Below are positions 6,717-13,048 of a DNA stretch of 13,482 nucleotides, one piece after another. Both the position numbers and the translations under genes were made by a program. Source of the DNA: Dehalococcoidia bacterium (lineage in GTDB: Bacteria > Chloroflexota > Dehalococcoidia > UBA2979). The stretch is taken from positions 1 through 13,482 of the forward strand of contig SCTU01000221.1 of assembly GCA_004297315.1 (NCBI GenBank), written 5' to 3'. The stretch's first letter is position 1, and each line of letters starts with the position of its first letter. The notes below the pieces were generated by a model that did not search any database, was not told the DNA's origin, and saw only the letters and a list, made by a program, of their open reading frames with translations.

Positions 6717-8075
6717 CTAACCGACACCGCGCGCGAGCACGTCCGGCGGGTAGGTCGTGCCGACTTCGCCCTGCGCCACGAGCGCTTCGTATTCCGCTCG
6801 TGAATAGCCGAGAAGGTCGACGTAGATCTCTTCAGAGTGCTCTCCCACGCGTGGTGGCGGCTTGCGGATCCAGTTGGGCGTGTTTCCCCACTTGGTCATG
6901 ATCCCCGGGTAACGGTGGGTGCCCACGCCCTCGATCGTCAGATCCTCGAAGAAGCCGCGCGCGGCGAGATGCGGCGAGCGCGTGCAGTCGAGGTCGTCGT
7001 GGACCGGGGCCGCACAGACGCCGGCCTCTTGCAGCGTGTGGAAGAGCGCGTCCTTGTCGAATCGCTGTGTCACGGCGCTGACTGCTGCGTCCAACGCCTT
7101 CCGATGCGTCCGCCGTGTGGCCGCGGAGGCGAACCGCTCGTCCTTCAGCAACGCCTCGGCTTCAGTGGCACGACAGAAGGCCTCGAACTCCGCGTCGGTC
7201 ACGATGTCGAGGGCGACCCACTGGTCCTCGCCCGCCGCTGCGTAGATGCCGTGCGGCGCGTGCGAGTGGTGGCCGTTGCCCTCCTGGACCGAATCGCGCC
7301 CGTTCATCGTGTAGTCGAGGATGTACTCGCCCAGCACCGGAAGAAACGCCTCCGCGAGCGGCATCTCGATCTGCTGACCAAGCCCCGTGCGCTCGCGCGA
7401 GCGCAGCGCCGACGTCACGGCAAACGCACCCATGACTCCGGCCAGTGCGTCCGCGGTGTACGTGTCGCCCATCTCTTCGGGCGAGCCGTCCTCGTACGTG
7501 CGGATCAGATGGTGGCCGATCATCCCCTCGACGTGCGTGCCGAAGCCGCGGTAGTTCTTGTACGGGCCGTCGAGTCCGTACGCCGGCATCCGCAGCATGA
7601 TCAGGCGCGGGTTGATCTCGCGGAGCACGTCGTACGTGATCCCCGATCGTTCGATGGTCTGCGGCACGTTGTTCTCGACGAGCACGTCCACATGCTGGAT
7701 CAACCGCAGGAACGCCTCGCGCCCCGCGGGGGTGCGGACGTTGCAGGCCATCGAACGCTTGTTGCGGGCGTGCGAGTTGAACGACGGGCTGCGGTTCCAC
7801 GGGTCGGTGCCCGCCTGGAAATCGGGGTACGCCGCGAGCGTGTAGCCCGTGGCCGCCAGCGCGCGCGCCGCGGTCTCGTCCAGGATTCGCTCGGGATAGC
7901 GCGAGTACGGCTGGATCGCGTTGACCGGCTCGACGCGGATGACGTCGGCACCCCACTCACCGAGGAGTTGCGTGACGTGAGGGCCCGCCCAGACCACCGT
8001 GATCTCGGCGACGCGAATGCCCTCCAGCGGGAGCCGGTGTGCCACATCGCGCATGGGTCGTGCTGTCTCGCTCAT
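6717..8075 (-). CDS. family III CoA-transferase (CaiB/BaiF), catalytic-type subunit
   Basis: The enzyme moves a CoA group between carboxylic acids through an aspartyl-CoA anhydride; it is cytoplasmic, and its substrate is unknown. The 452-residue product shows the family N-terminus LEGIRVAEITVVWAGPHVTQ (18-37), WGADVIRVEP (41-50), NKRSMACNVRTPAGRE (105-120) and VDVLVENNVP (129-138). The mid-region MGDTYTADALAGVMGAF has D209 where formyl-CoA transferase has its catalytic aspartate. Residues 265-280 (EGNGHHSHAPHGIYAA) belong to the later CoA-binding region, and the C-terminus has RVGEHSEEIYVDLLGYS. The frame is open far upstream, into the previous gene, but the ATG at 8075 carries GAGG 6 nt before it and starts just before the conserved fold. 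It follows its paralogue by 20 nt, so the two are co-transcribed and may form one enzyme. Confidence 0.93.
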   Translation of the reverse strand: MSETARPMRDVAHRLPLEGIRVAEITVVWAGPHVTQLLGEWGADVIRVEPVNAIQPYSRYPERILDETAARALAATGYTLAAYPDFQAGTDPWNRSPSFNSHARNKRSMACNVRTPAGREAFLRLIQHVDVLVENNVPQTIERSGITYDVLREINPRLIMLRMPAYGLDGPYKNYRGFGTHVEGMIGHHLIRTYEDGSPEEMGDTYTADALAGVMGAFAVTSALRSRERTGLGQQIEMPLAEAFLPVLGEYILDYTMNGRDSVQEGNGHHSHAPHGIYAAAGEDQWVALDIVTDAEFEAFCRATEAEALLKDERFASAATRRTHRKALDAAVSAVTQRFDKDALFHTLQEAGVCAAPVHDDLDCTRSPHLAARGFFEDLTIEGVGTHRYPGIMTKWGNTPNWIRKPPPRVGEHSEEIYVDLLGYSRAEYEALVAQGEVGTTYPPDVLARGVG

Positions 8076-8095
8076 GCGCAGCCTCGGTGACGCAT

Positions 8096-9301
8096 CTAGA
8101 TCACGCCTCGCTCGCGCAGGCCGGCGAGCGCGGCCCCCTGGAATCCCAGGCGCCCATAGACCTCGGCGTTGTGTTCGCCGAGCAACGGCGCACGACGCGC
8201 AGAACGCCGGGGCGTCTCGGAGAAGAGCAACTGACGTCCGGCGTACTCTGCCTGACCGGCGACCGGGTGGTCGATCGTCTCGAAGGTGCCGCGGCCGCGG
8301 TAGTGCGCGTCGCTCAGGAGGTCCGCCACCGAGAGGATCGCCCCGCCCAAGATCCCCCGCTCCTGCACCTGCGCGACCGCCTCCTTCTTCGGCGTCTCGA
8401 ACAGCCAGGCCAGATACGAGCCCTCGACCTGCTCCGCGTACGCTCGCGAGTAGCTCACGACCGGCTTGCCGAAGTCCGGATGGTCCTTCAGGTCCGGGCG
8501 ACCGATCAGGTCGAGCAGTTCGCCGAAGTGACGGCTTCCGCCGCCTAGGATGTTCACGTAGCCGTCCACCGCGGGGCGCACGCCCACGGCTGCACGGTTT
8601 GCGGGCTGCTGCCGGTGACTCGAGATCCCGACGTAGCCCGCGGCGGTGAGGCCGGCGCTGCGCCGGTCGCGGAAGCCGGCCTGCGCCTCGTACACGGACT
8701 GGTCGATCCAGTCGCCCGCGCCGCCCTGCTCGACGCGCAGCCGTGCAAGCACGACCGCGAAGGCGACGGCGGCCCCGCAGTGGTAGTGCGCGATCGACCC
8801 GCCGAGCTTGGCCGGTTCTCGCGCGGGCGTGCCGTTGCTGTGCAACGGGCCGCCGATCGCCTGGAGCGTGATCTCCGAGCCCCGGTAATCGCGCCACGGG
8901 CCCGTCTGCCCGAACGGGGTGATCGAGGCCAGCACGATGTCCGGCCGATCGCGTGAGAGCACGTCGTAGCCAATGCCCCACGCCGCCAGTTGCCCTGGCC
9001 GGAAGTTCTCGATCACGACGTCGGCCGCGGCGGCCAGGCGGAGGAAGATACCGCGGCCCTCCGCAGCGTCGAGGTTGAGAGTGGCGCTGCGCTTGTTTCG
9101 GTTGAGGTTGAGGAAGAGCGCGGAGGTCTCCGGGTGCGGGACGTCGTCCTTGAACGGGCCGGCCGCACGTGACTCATCGCCTTCGAGGGGTTCGACCTTC
9201 AGGACGTCGGCGCCGTATTCGGCCAGCAGTTTCCCGGCATGCGGCCCCGCGACACCCTGCGCGACCTCAAGCACACGGATGCCCTCGAGCAGTTCGGCCA
9301 C
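8096..9301 (-). CDS. family III CoA-transferase paralogue, probable partner subunit
   Basis: This 401-residue CaiB/BaiF-family protein has LLEGIRVLEVAQGVAGPHAG (4-23), YGADVLKVEP (29-38), LNLNRNKRSATLNLDAAEGR (64-83) and VVIENFRPG (95-103). The ITPFGQTGPWRDYRGSE stretch is at 127-143 and the C-terminal PLLGEHNAEVYGRLGF at 372-387. At the place of the catalytic aspartate (family IADYATG-like) it reads SIAHYHCG, with H172 instead of Asp, so it may not form the aspartyl-CoA intermediate itself. A GTG start at 9301 is chosen: GGAGGAG stands 4 nt upstream and the protein then begins at the conserved LLEG motif, whereas the upstream ATG would overlap the divergent gene. It is the first gene of a unit with the catalytic-type transferase 20 nt downstream. 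Confidence 0.9.
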   Translation of the reverse strand: MAELLEGIRVLEVAQGVAGPHAGKLLAEYGADVLKVEPLEGDESRAAGPFKDDVPHPETSALFLNLNRNKRSATLNLDAAEGRGIFLRLAAAADVVIENFRPGQLAAWGIGYDVLSRDRPDIVLASITPFGQTGPWRDYRGSEITLQAIGGPLHSNGTPAREPAKLGGSIAHYHCGAAVAFAVVLARLRVEQGGAGDWIDQSVYEAQAGFRDRRSAGLTAAGYVGISSHRQQPANRAAVGVRPAVDGYVNILGGGSRHFGELLDLIGRPDLKDHPDFGKPVVSYSRAYAEQVEGSYLAWLFETPKKEAVAQVQERGILGGAILSVADLLSDAHYRGRGTFETIDHPVAGQAEYAGRQLLFSETPRRSARRAPLLGEHNAEVYGRLGFQGAALAGLRERGVI

Positions 9302-9393
9302 GGCGCTCCTCCATACGCGAGCGAGGACGGTCGCGGGGCGGGACGATATCACGGCCCGCGCAGGTGCTACGGTTTCCACTGATCGGAGCGCCG

Positions 9394-9642
9394 ATGGAAC
9401 CGCACAAACTCGAGAAAGACGAACGCGACCAGGCCCTCGCCCGCCTCGCCGTGTACCTCCGTCACGAGCGTGACGAGGAGTGGGGCGACCTCGCCATTCG
9501 CCTGCTGTTCGACACGATCGAGGAACAAATCGCACCGCTGCACTACAACCGCGGCATCACGCAAGCCCAGCGCGCCACGCGCGAACTCGCCGACGTCTTC
9601 GAGGTGAACCTCGAAGCGCTGAAGCGCATGCCGAAGGCCTGA
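9394..9642 (+). CDS. DUF2164 family protein
   Basis: The 82-residue product matches my memory of the DUF2164 pattern: a basic/acidic start (KLEKDERDQALARLAVYL), R-x-E-R-D-E-E-W-G-D-L (23-33), LLFDTIEEQIAPLHYNRGI (37-55) and a C-terminal helix. There is no signal peptide or membrane segment, and the family has no established function that I know of. The ATG at 9394 is supported by GGAG 5 nt upstream; the frame is open further upstream without a better start. It is divergent from the CoA-transferase pair across 92 bp, which must hold both promoters, but I see no clear -10/-35 boxes there. Confidence 0.82.
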   Translation: MEPHKLEKDERDQALARLAVYLRHERDEEWGDLAIRLLFDTIEEQIAPLHYNRGITQAQRATRELADVFEVNLEALKRMPKA

Positions 9643-9823
9643 CGGGTCAGCGCAGGTACGCTGCGCAACTTCCCGCCGCGCACCTGACGTGAGAGGTCGG
9701 CGCCCGGAACGCCTCCTGCGTCCGGACACGTGCTGAACGCCCCCGCCTCTAGGACTTCGGCACCGGAGGCCGCAGGGCCGAGCAGATCACGGGCGGCCCC
9801 GGCGACCGACGCGTGCCCTCACC

Positions 9824-9841
9824 GCCGCCTGACGAGGCGGC
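9824..9841. terminator. possible hairpin terminator after the DUF2164 gene
   Basis: GCCGCCT (9824-9830) and AGGCGGC (9835-9841) form a perfect 7-bp stem with a 4-nt loop, GACG. It stands between the DUF2164 gene and the arsR promoter candidate. It lacks a T-tract and is about 180 nt past the stop, so a terminator role is weak. Apart from this and the arsR promoter candidate, the 270-bp gap 9643-9912 shows nothing I can name. Confidence 0.35.
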
Positions 9842-9866
9842 ACCCCCGACGCCCGGCGGCCGACTC

Positions 9867-9896
9867 TTGACGGGCATCGGATAATTCCAATATCGG
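9867..9896 (+). promoter_or_regulatory. candidate arsR-arsM promoter/operator
   Basis: TTGACG (9867-9872) is a good -35 match. TATCGG (9891-9896), 18 bp downstream, is a poor -10, with AT-rich ATAATTCCAATA between. The pentamer ATCGG occurs twice as a direct repeat (9876-9880 and 9892-9896). The local drop in GC immediately before arsR supports a promoter and repressor site here, but the exact boxes are uncertain. Confidence 0.45.
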
Positions 9897-9912
9897 GAAA
9901 AGGTGATGACCC

Positions 9913-10218
9913 ATGAAGACGATCGTGCAGACCACCGACGAGGCCCGCGCCGTCGAGTTGTTCCGGGCGCTGGCGAACCCGGTGCGGTTCCGCATCGTCC
10001 AGTCGCTCGCCGAGCGGGGCGAGTGCGTCGTCGGCGACCTCGTCCTCGAACTGCCGGTCTCCCAGCCGACCGTCTCGGAGCACCTGCGCGTGCTGCGCGA
10101 GGCCGGCATCGTCCGCGGCACGGTCGACGGGCCGAACCGCTGCTACTGCCTCAACCCGGACGCCCTCGCCACCCTCCGCGCCGCGATCGAACTGATCGAG
10201 GCGCGCGCCTGCTGTTGA
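9913..10218 (+). CDS. arsR: ArsR-family metalloregulator
   Basis: This cytoplasmic winged-helix repressor probably releases the ars promoter when it binds arsenite. The 101-residue product has ELFRALANPVRFRIVQSL (15-32) and GECVVGDLVLELPVSQPTVS (36-55), continuing into the recognition helix EHLRVLREAGIVRG (56-69), and the wing VDGPNRCYCLNP (71-82). The classical ArsR pair CxC in helix 3 is only half present (C38, with Gly41 after). Other cysteines are C77 and C79 in the wing and C100-C101 at the very end, so the arsenic site is likely a relocated type. The ATG at 9913 has AGGTGA 6 nt upstream. arsM begins 44 nt after its stop, a typical ars pair. A zinc or other metal sensor is possible, but the arsM neighbour favours arsenic. 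Confidence 0.9.
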   Translation: MKTIVQTTDEARAVELFRALANPVRFRIVQSLAERGECVVGDLVLELPVSQPTVSEHLRVLREAGIVRGTVDGPNRCYCLNPDALATLRAAIELIEARACC

Positions 10219-10262
10219 TCCACGACCACGTCACGACCCGTTCGCGTCGATAGGAGCTTTCG

Positions 10263-11123
10263 ATGACCAGCAAGACTGACAAGCAGACCACCCAGGACGA
10301 CGACGTCCGCACCGCGGTGCGCGAGGCCTACGGCGCACGCGCGCGCGAGGTGGCCGCGCAGGCGCCCGGCGAGCGCGCGGCCGGCGTGAAGTCTCGCTTC
10401 TACGAGACGGCCGACGGCATGCCGGAGACGGTCGTCTCGTACGGCTGTGGCAACCCCGTCGCCATCGCGGGCCTCCAGCCCGGCGAGACCGTCATCGACC
10501 TCGGATCCGGCGCGGGGCTGGACTGTTTCCTCTCCGCCCAGCAGGTCGGCCCCACCGGCCACGTGATCGGCATCGACATGACCGACGACATGCTCGCGCT
10601 CGCCGAGCAGAACCGCGCGAAGGTCGGCGCGACCAACGTCGAGTTCCGCCGCGGGGTGATCGAGGCGCTCCCGGTCGATGACGCCTCCGTCGACGTGATC
10701 ATCTCGAACTGCGTCATCAACCTCTCCACCGACAAGGACGCCGTCTTCCGCGAGGCGTTCCGCATCCTGCGCCCCGGCGGCCGCTTCCAGGTCTCCGACG
10801 TCGTCCTGCGCCGCCCCGTCTCGGACGCCGAACGCGCCGACCTCGACCTCTGGTCCGGCTGCAAGTCCGGCGCCCTGCTTCACGACGACTACGAGGCGCG
10901 CCTCCGCGCTGCCGGCTTCGAGGACATCGACATCGCCGTCGCGGGCGACCTCTACGACGAGACTGGCGCGGCCTGGGCGAGCGCCCTCATCAGCGCCCGC
11001 CGTCCCGGCGGCGCTAGCGCCGGCATGCCCTGGCTGAAGGGCGGCAAGTTCATCGAGTTCCTCGCCCCCGCCGGCCTCGACACCGCCGCCTGCTGCGACG
11101 TCGACGGCGAGGGGTGCTGCTAG
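10263..11123 (+). CDS. arsM: ArsM, arsenite S-adenosylmethionine methyltransferase
   Basis: The enzyme methylates As(III) to mono-, di- and trimethyl arsenicals with S-adenosylmethionine, in the cytoplasm. The 286-residue product has a class I methyltransferase core: SAM motif I VIDLGSGAGLDCF (77-89), motif II GIDMTDDM (103-110), RRGVIEALPV (129-138) and LRPGGRFQVSDV (169-180). The three conserved arsenic-binding cysteines are C62 (YGCGNP), C150 (SNCVINL) and C200 (SGCKSGAL). The C-terminal part has GGKFIEFLAPAG and ends with extra pairs C277-C278 and C285-C286, which may help bind arsenite. The ATG at 10263 has AGGAGC 5 nt upstream. It is co-transcribed with arsR. No arsenite pump gene (arsB/acr3) is nearby, so methylation seems to be the only local resistance function. 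Confidence 0.96.
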   Translation: MTSKTDKQTTQDDDVRTAVREAYGARAREVAAQAPGERAAGVKSRFYETADGMPETVVSYGCGNPVAIAGLQPGETVIDLGSGAGLDCFLSAQQVGPTGHVIGIDMTDDMLALAEQNRAKVGATNVEFRRGVIEALPVDDASVDVIISNCVINLSTDKDAVFREAFRILRPGGRFQVSDVVLRRPVSDAERADLDLWSGCKSGALLHDDYEARLRAAGFEDIDIAVAGDLYDETGAAWASALISARRPGGASAGMPWLKGGKFIEFLAPAGLDTAACCDVDGEGCC

Positions 11124-11184
11124 GGGGAGTCGCCGCAAGGTGCGACGGCGGGATTCAGCCGCACTCTCGCCGCGGTTAACTCGG

Positions 11185-11206
11185 CTCGATCGCGACCACG
11201 ATCGAG
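11185..11206. promoter_or_regulatory. inverted repeat covering the ribosome binding site of the 238-residue protein
   Basis: CTCGATCG (11185-11192) and CGATCGAG (11199-11206) are perfect 8-bp inverted copies with a 6-bp spacer. The dyad ends 3 bp before the ATG at 11210, so the only SD-like run (GAGG, 11204-11207) is inside the right arm. It could be an operator for autoregulation or an RNA hairpin hiding the SD. The motif is built from the CGATCG palindrome, so chance in GC-rich DNA is possible. Confidence 0.5.
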
Positions 11207-11209
11207 GAC

Positions 11210-11926
11210 ATGAACCTCAGGGCTCTCGACGAACTCGCGCGCGGCGATGGGGATGTACTCGCGCAGCATAGAAAGGCACTCGGAACAGGTTACGAGATCG
11301 CGACCAGATTCCTCGCCCTTCACGTCGACGTCGTGATCGCCGCCGGCGAAGTGTCGAACAAAACAGCGTCGGTCGAGGAACAGGCTGCGGCGTTGACACT
11401 CGGCCACTCGTGCAACGTGTTCCTCGCGTTGCTGGGAAGTGCTCTACGCGGCGAGTTCGATGCGGCTGCCTACCAGCTTCGAGGTCATTTCGACGCTGTC
11501 TCACTGGCCATAGCAGTCGTCTCCGATGCCGCTGCGGCACAGAAGTACCGGGACGGGCGCTTGCGGGCAGGGGATGCTCGCGAACGTTGGGTAAGAGCGA
11601 TCCGCGAGCGCGAGGGCGAGGCTATCGCCAACGACTTCGATCGCCGGATGAAGCTGTTGAAGACCCGACTCGACGATTCGACTCATGCAGGCCAGCGGCA
11701 CGTGAATCTCGCGATCGACAGAATCGATGGTGTTCGAAATCTCACTCTTGGGGGACGGTTCGACGCAGAGACTGTCGTCTCCTTCGTGAGATTGGCACTG
11801 TCTAACGAAGCTACGGGCCTCGTTCTAATCGGAGTCGCGGCACCGAAATTCCTGCCGGAACGATGGGTCGAGCAAGTTCGAGACGCCTTCCTTCAGCTGA
11901 ACGCCTGGAGCAACGGCACGAACTGA
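11210..11926 (+). CDS. hypothetical protein, 238 residues, family not recognised
   Basis: I do not recognise this protein. It appears mainly alpha-helical, without signal peptide or clear membrane segment. Visible stretches are LAQHRKALGTGYEIATRFLALHVD (17-40), QLRGHFDAVSLAIAVVSDAAAAQKY (89-113), an RWVRAIREREG-type charged helix, and a Trp-containing C-terminus (ERWVEQVRDAFLQL). The arrangement of repeated helices around a conserved RGHFDA loosely recalls large families of uncharacterised helical proteins, but I would not name one. Base composition and codon use are less GC-biased than in arsM and the crotonase gene (TCT, CTA, GTT and GGT codons are frequent), which hints at recent acquisition. 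The ATG at 11210 is the best start, though its SD is too close (GAGG, 2 nt). It lies 86 nt after arsM on the same strand. Confidence 0.75.
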   Translation: MNLRALDELARGDGDVLAQHRKALGTGYEIATRFLALHVDVVIAAGEVSNKTASVEEQAAALTLGHSCNVFLALLGSALRGEFDAAAYQLRGHFDAVSLAIAVVSDAAAAQKYRDGRLRAGDARERWVRAIREREGEAIANDFDRRMKLLKTRLDDSTHAGQRHVNLAIDRIDGVRNLTLGGRFDAETVVSFVRLALSNEATGLVLIGVAAPKFLPERWVEQVRDAFLQLNAWSNGTN

Positions 11927-11979
11927 TGAGCCAATGACGCGGCTGATGCGTCCCTTATCCCTCCTCCATCTGCTATTAC

Positions 11980-12022
11980 TCCCCCGTCAAACGAGGCGAC
12001 CGCCTCGCGGGAGGACGGGGGA
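11980..12022 (+). promoter_or_regulatory. nested hairpin in the crotonase gene leader
   Basis: An outer stem pairs TCCCCCGTC (11980-11988) with GACGGGGGA (12014-12022), a perfect 9 bp. Inside it CGAGGCG (11992-11998) pairs with CGCCTCG (12001-12007), making a 16-bp near-perfect palindrome at the centre. The right outer arm contains the GGGGGA SD, and the structure ends 4 nt before the ATG at 12027. It may control translation of the crotonase gene as RNA, or the central palindrome may be an operator. Confidence 0.6.
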
Positions 12023-12026
12023 CGCG

Positions 12027-12941
12027 ATGGCTGAGACTGAGTACGAGACGATCATTGTCGAGAAGGAACGCGGGCGGGCGCGGATCACGCTCAACCGGCC
12101 GGAGAAGCTGAACGCGCTCTCGCGCCAACTCCAGGCGGAACTGCGCGAGGCGCTATGGGACGCCGACCGCGACACGCGCGTGCACTCGATCATCCTGCGC
12201 GGGGCGGGCCGCTCGTTCTGCGCGGGGTATGACCTCACTCCCGAGCGACGCCTCGCGGGCGAGTCCGCCACCGAGGCCGACCAGTACGCCGATGTCTACC
12301 GCAAGAGCCAGACCTTCGACGACGACGTGTGGCGGATGGAGGAGGCCCAGCGCGACCGCATGACGATCCTTGACGTCCATAAGCCCGTGATCGGCCAGAT
12401 CCACGGCTTCTGCGTCGCCGGCGGCACCGACCTCGTCTTCCTCTGCGACATCGTCGTCGCCGACCAGGAGGCGCGCATCGGCTTCCCGCCGGTGCGGGCG
12501 ATGGGCGGCCCGCCGCAGCACATGTGGACCTACCACGTCGGCCCGCAGTGGGCGAAGTACATGCTGCTCACCGGCGAGTTCATCAGCGGCGCCGAGGCGG
12601 AGCGCATCGGCCTGGTCTGGAAGGCCGTCCCGGGTGACCGGCTCACCGAGACCGTCGAGGAGATCGCCGACCGCCTGGCGATGATCCATCCCGACCTGCT
12701 TGCTGGGAACAAGCGCTCCGTGAACCTCGCCCTCGAACTGATGGGCGCGCGCACGATGCAGCGCCTCGCGGCCGAACTCGACGCGCGGATGCACACCTCG
12801 CCGGGCATGGACGAGTGGCGAACGCGCAATAACGAGCAGGGCCTGAAGGAAGCCCTCGCGTGGCGCGACGGCCGCTTCGCCAACGCCGAGCAGCGCCGTC
12901 AGTGGCAGCAGGAGCACTGGCCGGAGGGCCCGCGGACGTAG
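12027..12941 (+). CDS. enoyl-CoA hydratase/isomerase (crotonase-fold) family protein
   Basis: This 304-residue crotonase-superfamily protein acts on an acyl-CoA thioester in the cytoplasm; the reaction is not known. The family fold is clear: ARITLNRPEKLNALS (18-32), the first oxyanion-hole segment GAGRSFCAGYDL (59-70), the second IHGFCVAGGTDLVFLCDIVV (125-144), then ARIGFPPVRAMGGPPQHMW (149-167) and LLTGEFISGAEAERIGLV (180-197). Where liver enoyl-CoA hydratase has its two catalytic glutamates it has D135 and P155, so a normal hydratase reaction is unlikely; a hydrolase, isomerase or lyase activity is possible. The C-terminus is longer than usual, with an Arg/Gln/Trp-rich tail. The frame is open 31 codons upstream, but the ATG at 12027 with GGGGGA 4 nt before it starts at the conserved fold. 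It may serve the same acyl-CoA pathway as the CoA-transferases. Confidence 0.92.
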   Translation: MAETEYETIIVEKERGRARITLNRPEKLNALSRQLQAELREALWDADRDTRVHSIILRGAGRSFCAGYDLTPERRLAGESATEADQYADVYRKSQTFDDDVWRMEEAQRDRMTILDVHKPVIGQIHGFCVAGGTDLVFLCDIVVADQEARIGFPPVRAMGGPPQHMWTYHVGPQWAKYMLLTGEFISGAEAERIGLVWKAVPGDRLTETVEEIADRLAMIHPDLLAGNKRSVNLALELMGARTMQRLAAELDARMHTSPGMDEWRTRNNEQGLKEALAWRDGRFANAEQRRQWQQEHWPEGPRT

Positions 12942-12966
12942 CGCGCCGGTGGAGACCGCGGCCAAA

Positions 12967-12977
12967 GTGTCAGACAC
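12967..12977. repeat. short dyad GTGTCAGACAC downstream of the crotonase gene
   Basis: Two 5-bp inverted copies (GTGTC/GACAC) surround one central base, in the 107-bp gap before the next gene. Closely similar GTGTCxGACAC dyads occur as dispersed intergenic repeats in many bacteria, as I recall. With a single copy here, neither a repeat family nor a binding site can be proved. Confidence 0.3.
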
Positions 12978-13048
12978 GGGTGCCTCGATGCGCGGCGGGC
13001 TTGCTACAGTCCGCTGCACATCGCGATCCGCGCTACCGGTGCTCGCAC

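Noticed and set aside
6717..8981. 754-codon reading of the second CoA-transferase starting inside the first
   Set aside because: The first 302 codons are an out-of-frame reading of the upstream CoA-transferase gene; an ATG with SD at 8075 begins at the conserved fold.
9824..9841. Treating the GCCGCCT/AGGCGGC hairpin as a firm intrinsic terminator
   Set aside because: No T-tract follows and it is far from the stop codon; kept only as a low-confidence feature.
10143..11138. 331-codon open frame opposite arsM
   Set aside because: It is a low-complexity Ala/Gly/Val/Asp-rich antisense shadow of arsM without any recognisable domain.
12153..13019. 288-codon open frame on the minus strand opposite the crotonase gene
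   Set aside because: It is a shadow frame; the plus strand has the clear crotonase motifs and an SD.
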